Positions 50,101-61,342 of a DNA stretch of 64,000 nucleotides are shown here, piece by piece; within the stretch, counting starts at the first letter, position 1, and each line of letters opens with the position of its first letter. The stretch covers positions 38,917,979 to 38,981,978 of the forward strand of contig CM051519.1 in NCBI GenBank assembly GCA_028015205.1, given 5' to 3'. A program made the translations under genes and the position numbers. Source of the stretch: Mytilisepta virgata (taxonomy: Eukaryota; Mollusca; Bivalvia; Mytilida; Mytilidae). Below the pieces are notes generated by a model. It had not been told where the DNA came from, searched no databases, and saw only the letters and a list, made by a program, of their open reading frames with translations.

Positions 50101-53100
50101 AGTGTATCAAATTATTTTCATAACCTTTGGAAAACAGTTACCTAGCTTAGTTATCACTACTAGAAACAATGAAATGAACTTGATGTATTCTTTCTTTAAT
50201 TTGTTAGTTTTTAAGGAATTCCTATTTTTTATTTCCAGTACCAAAGTTTTTACTTTTGTATAAAGTACCGGTATAAATCTATAGCCTTCCTGTTTCCACA
50301 TAAAAGTTTACAGAGCATAGCACTATTCTAGTAGTCTCAATGACAGAGATCTGCATGACAACTTAAAAATTCAATGATCTTGATAAAATATTTCACACAG
50401 AAAGGTTAAGTCACATCAAATATTGATATCATCACTTAAATTTGGAAAAATATTACTTACCCATAACTAATAACTCTATCTGGAAATGGATTACTAGCTA
50501 AAGAAGTAATTACAGAATTAAGAGCTACCAGTCCTTGACTCAGACTTTGTGTTTCTCTCTGACGTAGATGTGCTGGATTTCCTGTGAGTTTTTCTAACCC
50601 TGGTATTTCTACAATAGTGAATCTGGACTTGTTTATATTCTTGTTGTTACCAACCTCCTGTAATGAAAAATAGATTTATTGGTATTCAATCATTTGTCTA
50701 TATACAGTATTACAGATATCTATGTATACAGCAAAAGAAAATTTGTAAACATACTATATCATATTAGTTCAAAACTACTTTAAAAAAATACACTACAGGG
50801 GAATAACATTATGATTCCTTTTTTATTTGACAAAGCAATGTTTTGCAATTTTTAGATAACTCTCACTTTTTGGGTCCATTAATGGTCTTGTACTTTCAAA
50901 AGAATGTTGAAATTTCAGTTTTAAAATTTCTCATATTATTTTAAATTCTTTGCATATTTTCACTATCAAATCTTAATTAGAAAAAATTCCAGTTTTCAAT
51001 TTTTCAATTATCACATGTAAATTTTTTATCAGAACAATTACCATGACATAAATCACTGAAATGGACCATTTTGATATTGTGTATGCCATTTCAAGAGTTT
51101 ACTCCAAAAAGAGTTCCAGATAGCAAAAACACAGTGACTGGCATATTGTTGAGTAACTGCTCAAAGTATGTGCAAAAAGAAAAAACTCAAGATCATTGTA
51201 ATGTAGTAATGACAACAAATACAGCAAACATAAAAAAATGTCTAATTGAAAAAAAAAACAACCATGAAAATGTAAAGAAATGTAAGAAATATTCAATAAC
51301 AATTTAGAATTTACCTCAGAGTCTAAATCTACAATTTCCTATATCAAATGTCAGTAAATTATTTTGACTAATAATATACAAAGATTCAAATCCTCATAGA
51401 GTACGGGTAACTGCTCTATGAATTGAAACTTAAATGATATACCATTTAGTTAAATACCTGTATTCAAATAAATTATTATTCAACAAGAAAAATATAATTA
51501 AACAAATCATAATTACGAAAGACTTTAATTTCAATTTTCTGAATAAATGTTTTCATACCTTTTACTTGTTAGGTAAAAATCACAAAAGGACTGAAAACGT
51601 CAACAAAACTGATTGATTACGACAGCACCTGATAACGTAGTTATGATTTGTACCTATACATGCCTTTGATGCTAAGGTAAACTATATGGACATTTTATAA
51701 CATAGTTCTGTGATTATTAAAAACCATCAATGAATAAAAGATTACAAAAGGAAATTGAAAAGTCTTCTTTATAAGCCCGAACTTTAAAGTTTATCTTTAT
51801 TTAATATTTAAATATGCATAGATATTTAAATAACAAAAATCTCCAAGTGAAAACTGATGAAGTGTGAATGCATTCAATATTAACTATTCATGGAAGGAAA
51901 TAACCATTGATAGCATAAATAATCAATTTTATTTATTTATCAGTAAATGTATATGTACATATGACAAAAATATATAGAAATGGGAATCTTTATGGGACAC
52001 CATGCATATTTTAACAAGTGGCTCAAGAGGACTGACTGTCCCACAGTCAATCCATTTTATTTCAAGTGAAAATTATAATGGACCTTCCATAGATGTTTCA
52101 TACTAAGTATCAGTTAATTTGGCTATATGGTTTCAGAGGAGATTTTTGAAATTTTGACCAGTCAAAAATAAGAATTCATCATAGCTGCTATATTAGCTGT
52201 CTGACTGGGACGAAATATGCAAACTTTATAAAGGTTCTTCCATAGATGCTTCATACCAAGTTACAGCTCATTTGGCTTTGTGGTTTCAGAAAATTTTATT
52301 TTTGAAATGTTGACCAATCAGAAATAAGAATTCATCATGGCGGCCATATTAGTTGTCCGGCCAGAACGAAATATGCAAACTTTATACAGGTCCTTCCATA
52401 GATGCTTCATACAAAATTAAAGTTCATGTTCGCTTTGCAGTTTCAGAGGAGAAGATTTTGGAAATTTTGACCAATCAGAAATAAGAATTCATCATGGTGG
52501 CCATATCAGTTGTCTGACAGGAAAGAAAAGATGAACTAAATCTCAAAAGGGAAAATAAATGTAATATCTTTCCCTTTTACAATATGACTGTCTTATTATC
52601 TTAATTGTAGCTACTGGAACTGCTCATATTTTATGCTACTAAATTCAACAATAATTTAGACAAACTGACAAATTAAACTCAGTGATCCATGTAACGAAGA
52701 TTTTAAATTGAAGACTTCATCTGTATACGTAATTATTACATGTATGATATAACATGTATGTTATAGACTGAGACAAAATATTGAAGTAAATTACAATATT
52801 TCATTTGAAATGTTTTTCAATCAAATTTTACAAAACTGGCTGAATAAATTATTTAATAAATATTTTATGTTACTGAATTGATATACAAGATATGCATATG
52901 TTATCAATTCAAAATTGAGTAGGCCACACCAAAAATAAAAAAAAACCCAAAAAACAAAATCAATTTTTCGTTCTTTGGATTTTTGGTTCGAGCGAATGAA
53001 ATTATCAAATTTACATATGCCACACATTTTTTAACATAAAATATTGCAAAAATATGGGGAAAAATCCCAATTTTTACAAAATTTTAGGAGCAGGCAAATA

Positions 53101-56100
53101 GTTTTAATTTTTATTTCTTGAAAAATGAATAATTTGGGGCAAATTTTAAGCATTTTTACGAATTGAAGCGGCACAAAAATTATTTCTTAACATTAACAGT
53201 CCAAAAATAGGAGTGGCGAAATCCAAAGAACTAAAGATCAATTTGGTATAGCCTTAGTTGTACTCTAGGCTGAAAAAGTTGAAAATCAAAACAATCACTA
53301 AAATTCCTGAGGAGAAGAATGACCAAAACCACATAGGGACATACATTTGTAGATATGCAGTACAGATATATCGGTACTACTTTCATAAAATTAAACTTTT
53401 AATAACATTAAATTTTAAAGTTTCAATTTCACTCTTGTATCAAAATACTAGAAACTAAGCTGGTGAATACCACAGGGACTTAGAGAGGCATCTTATCAGT
53501 GGTAAATAGTGATTATTTTATGATACAATTTTTTACCAATTCAGATGCAAAAAATTTGCAAATTTCATCAATTTTCAACTGAGGTCAAAAAGATTGAAAG
53601 CCAAAACAATAATCCAAAATGCTGGAATAGAATAGAGAATGGAAACAGGAAAGTTTCGATTAAAAAAAAACAGAGAAAAAACCAAAAATGACAAAAAGGT
53701 AAAGTCAAAACCATCAAGACCTATGCATGTGGAAGATACTGCTTGATTTATCACAAAATATTTTTTTTATAACAGAAAATTCTAAAGTATTTTAAAATGT
53801 CTCTCTTAAGTATTGACATACTTGGAACTGAGCTAACTGCAGGGATCTGGAGACCACCGGCAGAGGTATCCACTCATTAGCAATAATAGCAAACACATTT
53901 GTGTAATCTAGAATATCAGTTTTGAAGCATAAGATAATATTTCATTGATTTACAACTAATCAGTTGTTTTCAAGGCCAAAAAGGCTGAAATTCAAAAACC
54001 AAAATTGAACAAATTTAAAATTGCAACAATATTGAACTGGTTCTGGGGAAAGAGTGACACATGATGAACATCAAACTAAATATTTTCAGCCATCATAAAT
54101 TTAAGCAGAGAAAGGAATGAGGAAAATGTTGATATTAAATAATTAAAAGTTTGTCTGTAAGAATCAGACAGGGGCTGTTATTCAGGAGACAAAACAAATT
54201 TGAAAACTAACACCAAATATGGCAACAGTCAATGTACCAAACTAGTAGATTTCTTGTGCCATGAATATGCTAAATAATGTCAGCTAAAACTTTTAAAACT
54301 ACAGAGGTCATAAATGGAGCTCAGCTATTAATAGACAAGCAAATCAATTACTAATATGTAGTGAGTCTAAGTGGTTGAGTGTTCACAGTTAAGTGTGCCA
54401 TAATGATAGATGATGATTAGCCTTTATAGGCCAGAAGTGGGTTGTAACAAAGGGAATATTGTATGGTTGATTATGATAATGCCTGACATTTACATAAAAT
54501 TCAACTAAACTAAAAATAAAATAAAATATTAAATAAAAATGTGTGAGTCTTCCAAGGAAGACATGTGGCGCCTGCGGACGTCAATTTTTACAAAAGATAT
54601 TAAAATTTTCTAAAAATGAAATATATATCCACACCTTTGCATTAAGGTTAATGCACAGAGAAAGTTTCATCAAATTGCTGTGAGCGGTTATGGAGTAGTT
54701 GAGGATAGAAGTTTTGACCCCCCCTTTTTTTAAAAATGTCAATTTTTACAAAAAAAAAAATTTTAATTTTCTAAAAATGAAATATATATGCACACCTGTG
54801 CATTAAGGTTAATGCACAGAGAGAGTTGCATCAAATTCCTTTGAGCAGTTTACCATTAGTTGAGGATAGAAGAAAAGTGTGACGATGCAAGACGACAGAC
54901 AGTGATCCCTATGTGTCGACCATGCGTTCCGCAAGCGACACAATAACCCAGTAAACCAAAAACAAAGAAAAGTGGATATATTTTTACAGTGAGCTTTAAG
55001 AGCAATAACTTATTTAAAAATTCAGTGTTTTGCACTTTAGTTTTTTTCTCATAAGAAGATATTAAGACATCTTAATAAATACATTATACATTCTGAGGAG
55101 GCAAAATTACCAAAAAATATTTTTTTTTTTTTATTAAAACAGCAGTGGACATGTGCAAAATATATACTTCAAATATACAAGGTACATAGTTTCCTCACAT
55201 CTTCTTCACTGCATTCACTTTCCAGTACCAAAAGCATCTCTATATACAGTACAAATGTATATATTTCCTTTCTTTCATATATCTTTCTACAGAATATATT
55301 TCTACTTTTGAGTAGACATTACTTGGAAATAACAAAATTAGTTTTGCCATTTTTTTTATCAGTACATGTATAACATTTGTCTTGCACCAGAAAATAAATC
55401 CTTTGGAAAATTTATCTTCAATATCAATAAAGATTACCTACCATTGACAGATCTATGTAGATTACTGTAGCAGCATTGGCAGTGGCAGGACCAAAATCAT
55501 TCATTTCCTGGGTCCTCCTGGACATTCCCTGCCGGAATTTAGCATTGCCATCACTGGCATCTCTTAGTGATACTTCACTACCATTCTGAAAATAAAAACC
55601 AATATACTCAGTGACTTTGTAAGAGATTACACGACTCACAATGTTTGGTGTTTATTTGCCAGTTTTCCAAAGATTTGGTCACAAGAGTACCCGATAAAAG
55701 TTATAACCCAGGAAAGCCCATTGTACACAAGAAATTTAGTTATCTGAGAATATTTTTTTTTCAAATCAACCAAAAATTCAATAAACAATACAAAGTTTTG
55801 AATGCATAAATACATCAGAACTGAGAACTGGTAAATAAGGCTTGGGATATAAGTTTTTTTTTACAGAAAATCTATGCATTAATTTGACAGAGATACAATG
55901 TAAGGATCTTTTTAAACTTTAATGAAATATCACATTCAAACCTCTTTTTGAATTTCTTTTAGGAGGATTTGTCTCCCTAAATTTTAATGGTTAATACATT
56001 TTCAAAGTTGAAATTAGAGTTATCTACCTTGATATAGACTCCTCTGTTGGCAGACTCTGCTAAATCACAGTAAGAGCCCCCTCCTCCTGGAACTTGTAAC

Positions 56101-58460
56101 AGGTCCTTCACAAGTTCATTGTAAATTTCATACATCTGGAGGGTCACCACAGGGTTCTGTCTTCTAACTTTAGTATCCATCATATATTGATCTACATGTA
56201 TTATAAACAAAAACAAGTCCCACTATAAACTAAACATTTCATATTACAAGGTGCATTCATTTAATTATAAATTTGCAAGGTTAATATTATCAATCGTTGA
56301 AAATGCCACATGATACACCCGAGATGATACATCAAAACTTGCCCATTTTATAGAACAGGTAAACAGGACCGATACTTGATCCTGTATTAGCTTTATATAA
56401 ATGAGAAGTTTTCCATTTTAAATGCTGCACTTTCAAGGTAGTGATACACGTCATTAAGAATAAGATTGAAATATTTTTTTCAACTATTGTATTGGGTCTT
56501 AAATAGCAGTACTAGTCCTCAGCTTCAACTTAATATAGCTACCTTCAACCCAATTAGAGTGCCCTTGGACATAAATCAGGACCAATATGATCAACTTTTT
56601 TGTAAATTTATAACAAAATTGAAGGAATAACAGTATGAACTTTAGAAAAGACAATGTTTTGTGCGAAATATTTTGGATATTTTCTTTAACTCTTTATAAA
56701 TTTCTTTTAACATGGTTAAAAATATTTTCCAAAAATAAGAATGATAATATAGAATTTTTTAATTTTTGATCTACAACATATTGATTTCTATAATTTCTCA
56801 AAATTCCGCATTGAACTGATTCGGCCTGCATAGTGTTGTCAAAAAATACTTGTGCCAATATTTATAAATTCTTCCAACAATTATACAGTTTGATTTTATA
56901 TATATATATATCTTTATTCTGTCAAACCTTTGCAGCTACGATGGTATACAGACATCACACAATACAATAATATAATACAAGAACAATATAACAGAAACAC
57001 ACATATTATGTACACTATATACATAGAGAGGGAATGTTTAAATACATGTAGGTAAGCCAGGAGATCAGACAATAGAGTTAATGAATCGTATGAAAGAGCA
57101 TAGTTTCCTTAATTTTGATTTTTTTCGAACAGACCACCTAAATTTTTAAAACTTACCTTCCTGGAGCTTGGCAAATAGATAATCTATTACCATTGGTACA
57201 ATGCCTGTTTTAGATGATCCCTCTCCTGTTATTGTGTATGATTTGCCAGCTTCTGTCTGTCCCAAAACCAGCAGACAAACATTAAACCCAGCCATGTGAA
57301 AATTAAACAGAGATTCCTCAATAGAATTCTTGAAAATATTATAATTATCAGTGTCACTTCTGTACAGAGTTGAAAAGCTGAAATCAAATTAATGTTAAAT
57401 TTATAATGAAATACACGAACTAAAATAGAATCATAATATCGGTACTTTAATTAGGAAAAACATTTTGAAGTCTTTATCTAAAAATGAACACATGGACTGA
57501 TTAAATATATTTTTTTATAATAAATTGTTGCATGTCTAGAAAAGAAAAGCAAGTCTTCTAGTGTAAAAATTTTTCTGTTATGAATTTTATTTGTGCATAA
57601 AATAAACTGCACAGTTACTGCTTTTATAACTAAGGATACATTACACAGTACAATTTTCTATCTGATTCCGATTCAATAAAATGTTTGTATAAATCAGTAA
57701 TTACAATGAACTTCCAACATCAAATAATTTTTTTGTGACGCCCTTCACAAGTGTAAAATTGAATAAAAATTAGATGTAAAATCATAACCTTTGACTGTAA
57801 CCAAAGTTTTTCACTTTATAGAAAAATGAATTTTCACTATAGAAGGTTGAAAAGATAAATGATTAAACATGTCATGTTCAAAGAATTTATGGGATATGTA
57901 TTGCTGAGACATCATCCCATTAAAATACAGTGAAAGTCCAGGTGGTTTTACAAAAAAATTTCCAGCACCATAGTTATCTTCAGCTATTTTTCTTTGAAAT
58001 CCTGATTCCACATATTTACTCAATGATACAGTACATACGTTTTCTTCTTCTGGATATTCCAAAACACGTTTAATCAATGATATTAAAAGTAGCTCCAATT
58101 AATAGGGCCATCCACTACAAAAATATTCTTTCAAACTATTAGTTTTCATATTTAATTTGTAGTAATTGAAGGTTCTGACAAAGAGTCAGTGTAACATTTC
58201 CAATACTGACCAGATTTAGTCTTGGAGCATGTTATTTTTTTGTATTTAAATACTCATCACTAATTCCATGCTAAAAACATAAAACTTCTTTAAAACCTTT
58301 GGATTTAAAATTTAAAACAATAGCAAGTTTAAAAGAAAAATTCTTACTTTATAAAAGGTCCTTTGGTCTGTGCACCTACTCTGTGGCCTTCAATGACCAA
58401 ATTTTCAGGTCCCTCAGCCCTAATGGAGGGCCTTATACGACCAATTACATCAATATTCAT
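35182..58460 (-). CDS. CCDC78: CCDC78 homologue with N-terminal kinesin-like motor, 916 aa, 20 coding exons
   Basis: The complete minus-strand gene starts at ATG 58460-58458 and stops at TGA 35184-35182. Exon lengths 113, 221, 164, 144, 197, 175, 135, 132, 87, 180, 174, 51, 89, 79, 126, 194, 175, 38, 174 and 103 sum to 2751 bases, 917 codons, with every junction in phase. Residues 1-338 form a kinesin-like motor domain; about 339-916 are mostly coiled coil. The segment at 720-753 (AHKEREEQLSMAAQQYRENK and on to HKYEELLIHYR) and the WAALRKQLREYTLNTQRQL block match human CCDC78 as I remember it. That protein acts in deuterosome-based centriole amplification in multiciliated cells. The role in this animal is inferred. 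The human protein is about half as long and appears to lack a motor. Confidence 0.88.
37750..38400 (-). mobile_element. Two tandem SINE-like copies in CCDC78 intron 17
   Basis: Two diverged 315-bp copies (37750-38065 and 38066-38400) share gaatggatggattattgttt, gtggcaatta, atgtatatcag, actctgagcca, tagcagcaaatacc and ctttggtttgaccc. Read on the minus strand, the right copy begins with a tRNA-like head holding the B-box-like ggttcgatccc at about 38345. The plus open frame at 38075-38365 is a by-product. Confidence 0.6.
40703..41358. mobile_element. MITE with short terminal repeats in CCDC78 intron 14
   Basis: Left end taaggtagatcagtactaat is the imperfect reverse complement of the right end attaggtatgatctacctta. 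The interior holds three tandem copies of a 55-bp unit (caattatctcccctgaaaat) at about 41040-41165. No coding capacity. Confidence 0.65.
41645..42573. mobile_element. Long-TIR foldback transposon, copy 1 (CCDC78 intron 13)
   Basis: About 930 bp, nearly identical along its whole length to 58993-59936. The outer 200 bp on each side are inverted repeats: ccccaaatatacacagaaaa left against tttctgtgtatatttgggg right, and cccataaaatctaac against gttagatttt-ggg. The outermost tip (atagtccagtca) is missing on the left but present on the right as tgactggactat. The left edge is 81 bases upstream of the exon 14 acceptor. No transposase is encoded, so it is non-autonomous. Confidence 0.88.
43524..43741 (-). 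other. Protein-like frame with acceptor in CCDC78 intron 12, possible alternative terminal exon
   Basis: After an acceptor-like catatcttttag, the minus strand encodes LPDISNKYSFLRKIKDLEAA, then HRIKHVKKKLLYLGVVSSST and ends SGLETKIQQK and stop. The composition looks coding, but starting with two bases of a split codon it is out of phase with exon 12, which ends on a codon boundary. It may be an alternative end, a decayed exon, or chance. Confidence 0.3.
45519..46394. mobile_element. Foldback MITE in CCDC78 intron 10 (876 bp)
   Basis: The left end tactgtggattcatttattt, then ataccaattttcgtgg, is the imperfect reverse complement of the right end atgaaaattggtatacaacg, then aatgaatccacagta. No transposase. 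It starts 67 bases upstream of the exon 11 acceptor. Confidence 0.85.
48699..48988 (+). mobile_element. tRNA-derived SINE, second copy, in CCDC78 intron 6
   Basis: Insert 48711-48976 flanked by perfect cacattattaag at 48699-48710 and 48977-48988. It has the same A box (tggccgagtgg), B box (gttcgaatctc), ctccaccaataaaaactgg body and aaac tail as the copy at 21290. It is antisense to CCDC78 and 94 bases upstream of the exon 7 acceptor. Confidence 0.93.
49288..49398. repeat. Dispersed repeat, inverted relative to 20738-20841
   Basis: gaaataccaaagggatattc, gacaaactccggagaacaac and acaagaccaaaccaatacaa match the reverse complement of the 20738 copy. It lies in CCDC78 intron 6. Confidence 0.75.
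52040..52520. repeat. Three-copy tandem repeat, about 155-bp unit (CCDC78 intron 4)
   Basis: ccttccatagatg(t/c)ttcata, gtttcagagga, aattttgaccaatcagaaat and aagaattcatcatgg recur three times with moderate divergence, starting near 52083, 52237 and 52391. Confidence 0.8.
52920..53256. mobile_element. Foldback MITE, copy 2 (CCDC78 intron 4)
   Basis: Begins aggccacacc, with cgttctttggatttttggtt, and ends aaatccaaagaactaaagat then caatttggtatagcctta. It is the same family as 26787-27107 and the fragment at 3952. Confidence 0.75.
53264..54050. repeat. Diverged tandem repeat, about 320-380-bp unit
   Basis: Three related starts (ctgaaaaagttgaaaatcaa near 53270, gtcaaaaagattgaaagcca near 53585, gccaaaaaggctgaaattca near 53973), with a conserved middle such as caccggcagaggtatccac at 53858. 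Old and degraded. Confidence 0.45.
54541..54950. repeat. Dispersed repeat with internal 180-bp duplication
   Basis: gtcaatttttacaaaa, tttctaaaaatgaaatatat, cattaaggttaatgcacaga and gttgaggatagaag occur at 54580-54710 and again at 54737-54870. The right end (gtcgaccatgcgttccgcaa) is unusually GC-rich for this intron, which suggests an inserted element. Confidence 0.55.
57811..58098 (-). other. Protein-like open frame in CCDC78 intron 1, unassigned
   Basis: A 95-codon minus-strand frame with balanced composition (RVLEYPEEENVCTVSLSKYV, then GNFFVKPPGLSLYFNGMMSQ) and no low-complexity bias. It has no ATG at its start, is preceded directly by a stop, and would break the exon 1 to exon 2 junction, which is already in phase. 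It might be a decayed retrocopy or an alternative exon. I do not recognise it. Confidence 0.3.
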
Positions 58461-58992
58461 CTTGACTAACTATAGTTCATCTAAAAAATAAAATTATATT
58501 TATACGAATAGAATTCTGAGAATTCCAATACCAACATCTATGTTCAAGTTTCATGCCTTTCAACCAAACTAGAAATTCATTATCTACATTGGTCACATCA
58601 GCCATGCAAGCTTACTTACCTTCCCTGCATTCCACTTAATTTCAAATTAATTGATGAAAACTGAGAAATTATATAAAAAAAAACTTGTTAGAGGAGCCAT
58701 GGTTGCAAGAAGACCCCCTGAATTAAAGAATTCTAAAGGAGACTATTTATCATTGTCCCTATGAAACTAACTAAAGTGAGGTTATGACTGAAGTCTCTAT
58801 TGAACCCACAACCAACAAACACATTCAGGAACCATCATGACCTGTTGAAAGGTTTGGGTTCTTTACTCTTACACTTTCACAAGCCATTATTGAATTGAAC
58901 ATAGTGTGTTTTTGGAAGGACAAATGGCACAGATATACCAAATTTAATGTCAATCCCCCCATATCAATACATAAAAGAAATCATGTTAGGTA

Positions 58993-59936
58993 ATAGTCCA
59001 GTCAGACTAAGTTTTAACCTCAAACTAATTGCAAAGGAAAATGTTTTAGTTCTAATCTATAGCATTAAGCCCCAAATATACACAGAAAAAAGTCCCATAA
59101 AATCTAACTTGAGGAAAACTCAAAATCAGCATTTTTAATTTCCTATGGAAATTAACATTGGAAAGGGGAGATAACTCCGCAAAAATGAGTCTTTTTTTGT
59201 CAGGTTTTGGTTGATTTTCTTCAAATTCGTGTAAAGTATGATACTTTGATGGGGTTATAAGTTCGTATTTGACTATATTATATAATCTTCTGCTCGTGAA
59301 ATGTACAAAACCGAAGTGTTATGGGTATTTTAATTTTTTTTTGCGCATTTTTCATTAAAGAAATTGCAAATTTGTGGCTTTGTGACCATTTCGAAAAAAT
59401 AATGTGAAATTTTGGTATTGTTTATATCTGTAAATTATATTTGTTCAGCATCTACCTTGTTTAAAGAAACTTTAAACCACAAAAAGAATAATGTATGCTT
59501 AATTATTTTTATTAAATTTGAGATTCTTTACCTTGACATGTTGAAAAATTTAATAAATGGTCAACTAATGAATTACGAAATCTAGGTTGAAGCTTGATAA
59601 AAGATATAAAAACACCTTTAGAGTTGTTTGTTATACTCTAAAGACGGCTAAAATATCAAGAATCAATACATTCTGCTGCAAAGAAACGGTAAAGTTATAA
59701 TTTTGTATCAATTTTTATTGATATTTCTGCCTTTTTTGCAGAGTTATCTCCCATTTTCAATGCAAATCTCCATAGGAATTTTAAAATCGTGATTTTTTAG
59801 TCTTCCTCAAGTTAGATTTTGTTAGACTTTTTTCTGTGTATATTTGGGGTATAATGCTAAAGATTAAAACTTAAAAATCTTCTGTTGCAATTATGTTAAG
59901 GTTAGGGTCAAATTTATGCTAGATTGACTGGACTAT
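58993..59936. mobile_element. Long-TIR foldback transposon, copy 2, upstream of CCDC78
   Basis: 944 bp bounded by atagtccagtca at 58993-59004 and its reverse complement tgactggactat at 59925-59936. The inverted ends extend roughly 200 bp inward. Near-identical to the intronic copy at 41645-42573, in the same orientation. It begins 533 bases upstream of the CCDC78 start codon, so it may overlap the promoter region. Confidence 0.9.
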
Positions 59937-61220
59937 AATAGCAGTTGGGAATAACCCTTAATTGATTTGACCTGAAGATTTATTAGAGAAAAAGACTGCA
60001 CAAATATATGCAGTAATGAGTAAGATCCCAAAAAATTTCTAGCTGTTTCAATTGCGATATATGTACCATTATAAAATCCCATTTAAGATAGTATATCTCA
60101 ATTCATTTCTGTGTGCAGGTAAAGCAAGTATGAATAAGGGCAAATTATTACTTTAATATCCCAATTACACTATACCATTATATCCCAATTGGCATACAAT
60201 ATGTAATTGCGGGTTGTCCCCAACTTGATGTGCCAACTGAGCAGCTAGGTTGAATTTATGCATTCCATTTATTTTTCTTGTTATCTATTATCGCATGAGC
60301 TGTTTCGCAACATACTTAGTTTTTTGAATTTATGCAACCTGTCTTGGTAAGAACTTTTGACAGACGATATATTATGGGATTTTTGTTATATGTAATTGAG
60401 CTATATGTGGAGTTACTTTAAGTATTGGTAATCTATTTGTCAATTGATTTAAACTGATAAATTGAATGAGAACATCAACGAAAGAATTTGGTGTTGTTGT
60501 TTACCTTGGTTTCCTACCTCCGATACTGGAGAGTTAGTACGTTATGGGGTACCAATTAGGGTTTCTCTACGATCGTATGCATATGCTTTATTCACATACT
60601 ATGTTGTCGGTTTATTCGGCACAGCGTTTAATGAAAGCGCATTCAAATCATTTTCATGTTAATGCGCCGTATAGGACGATGCGCAGAATTACCCGAAGTG
60701 GCTGTGTATCCGGGCTCTTTTTTATACATGTTATATGGGAAATTAATTAAAAGTGAAAGTGAATTTAAAATACTTATAACTTCTTTTAAAATTCATTTAT
60801 AAAAGGCAAAATTTTACAGATGAATCCAATTCCACATATTTCCTAAAACTTGAGTTAAGTGGAATTAAAATGTTTGACTTACTCTTCCTTATGACATTTT
60901 TTTATCATTTTAATCTTTCAATTAAAATACATGACTTTTTTCATCAAATTTATATTGAAGATGTGACTTTTTCTAACATTTTGATCTTGCAATCTCTCGA
61001 TCTTCATATGTTCATGAATATGAATTATATATTACAGTGTACATTAAAAAAATAATTAACAATTATTCATAGCCTGTGTCTTGATTTTTATATAGAAAAA
61101 ACATACTGAAGTATAATAATCAACATTATTAACCAGAAGGATAAAATATGTAAAAAATGCATTGCTTTTATAAATTAATTTTAAGCATTACAATTGGGCC
61201 ATTACAGGATAAATAGGACC
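59937..61220. other. Intergenic stretch, nothing recognised
   Basis: AT-rich sequence between the foldback transposon and the Ty3 element. Overlapping plus frames at 60462-60750 and 60870-61055 lack domains. Confidence 0.35.
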
Positions 61221-61342
61221 ATTACGAGATTAGCAGGGCCATTACAGAATCCCTATCAGAATATATACGTACAGCTGTAATCTTGATAGGGTTCTGTAAT
61301 TGGCCCGGTACAATTTCATAATGGCCCTGCTATTCTCGTAAT
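61221..61342. repeat. Nested hairpin with two alternative stems
   Basis: Outer arms attacgagattagcagggcc at 61221 and ggccctgctattctcgtaat ending 61342 pair with one mismatch. Inner arms gggccattacagaatcccta at 61236 and tagggttctgtaattggccc ending 61306 also pair almost perfectly. The arms share the word gggccattac, so different foldings compete. Confidence 0.8.

Larger units (their letters stand above)
49457..58460 (-). other. CCDC78: Motor-domain exons 1-6 of CCDC78
   Basis: Exons: 58348-58460, 57157-57377, 56028-56191, 55442-55585, 50461-50657, 49457-49631. The order follows a kinesin motor: VIGRIRPS (first strand), P-loop GQTEAGKS at residues 77-84, MYEIYNELVKDLL, a switch I region MNDFGPATANAATVIYIDL at about 195-213, switch II VEIPGLEK at 230-237, LVALNSVITSL, YGDSKLTHLLREELGGNCKT from 279, then TLSSILTFTTRVGQVKNFPV before the neck. 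The P-loop is intact. The usual N-x-x-S-S-R-S-H of switch I is absent, and DLAGSE of switch II has become EIPGLE. So the fold is clear, but normal ATP hydrolysis is doubtful. Intron 4 is 4.8 kb and repeat-filled. Confidence 0.88.

Noticed and set aside
58947..59138. Small plus-strand frame upstream of CCDC78
   Set aside because: Most of it lies inside the long-TIR transposon, and the near-identical copy at 41645 has no matching start.
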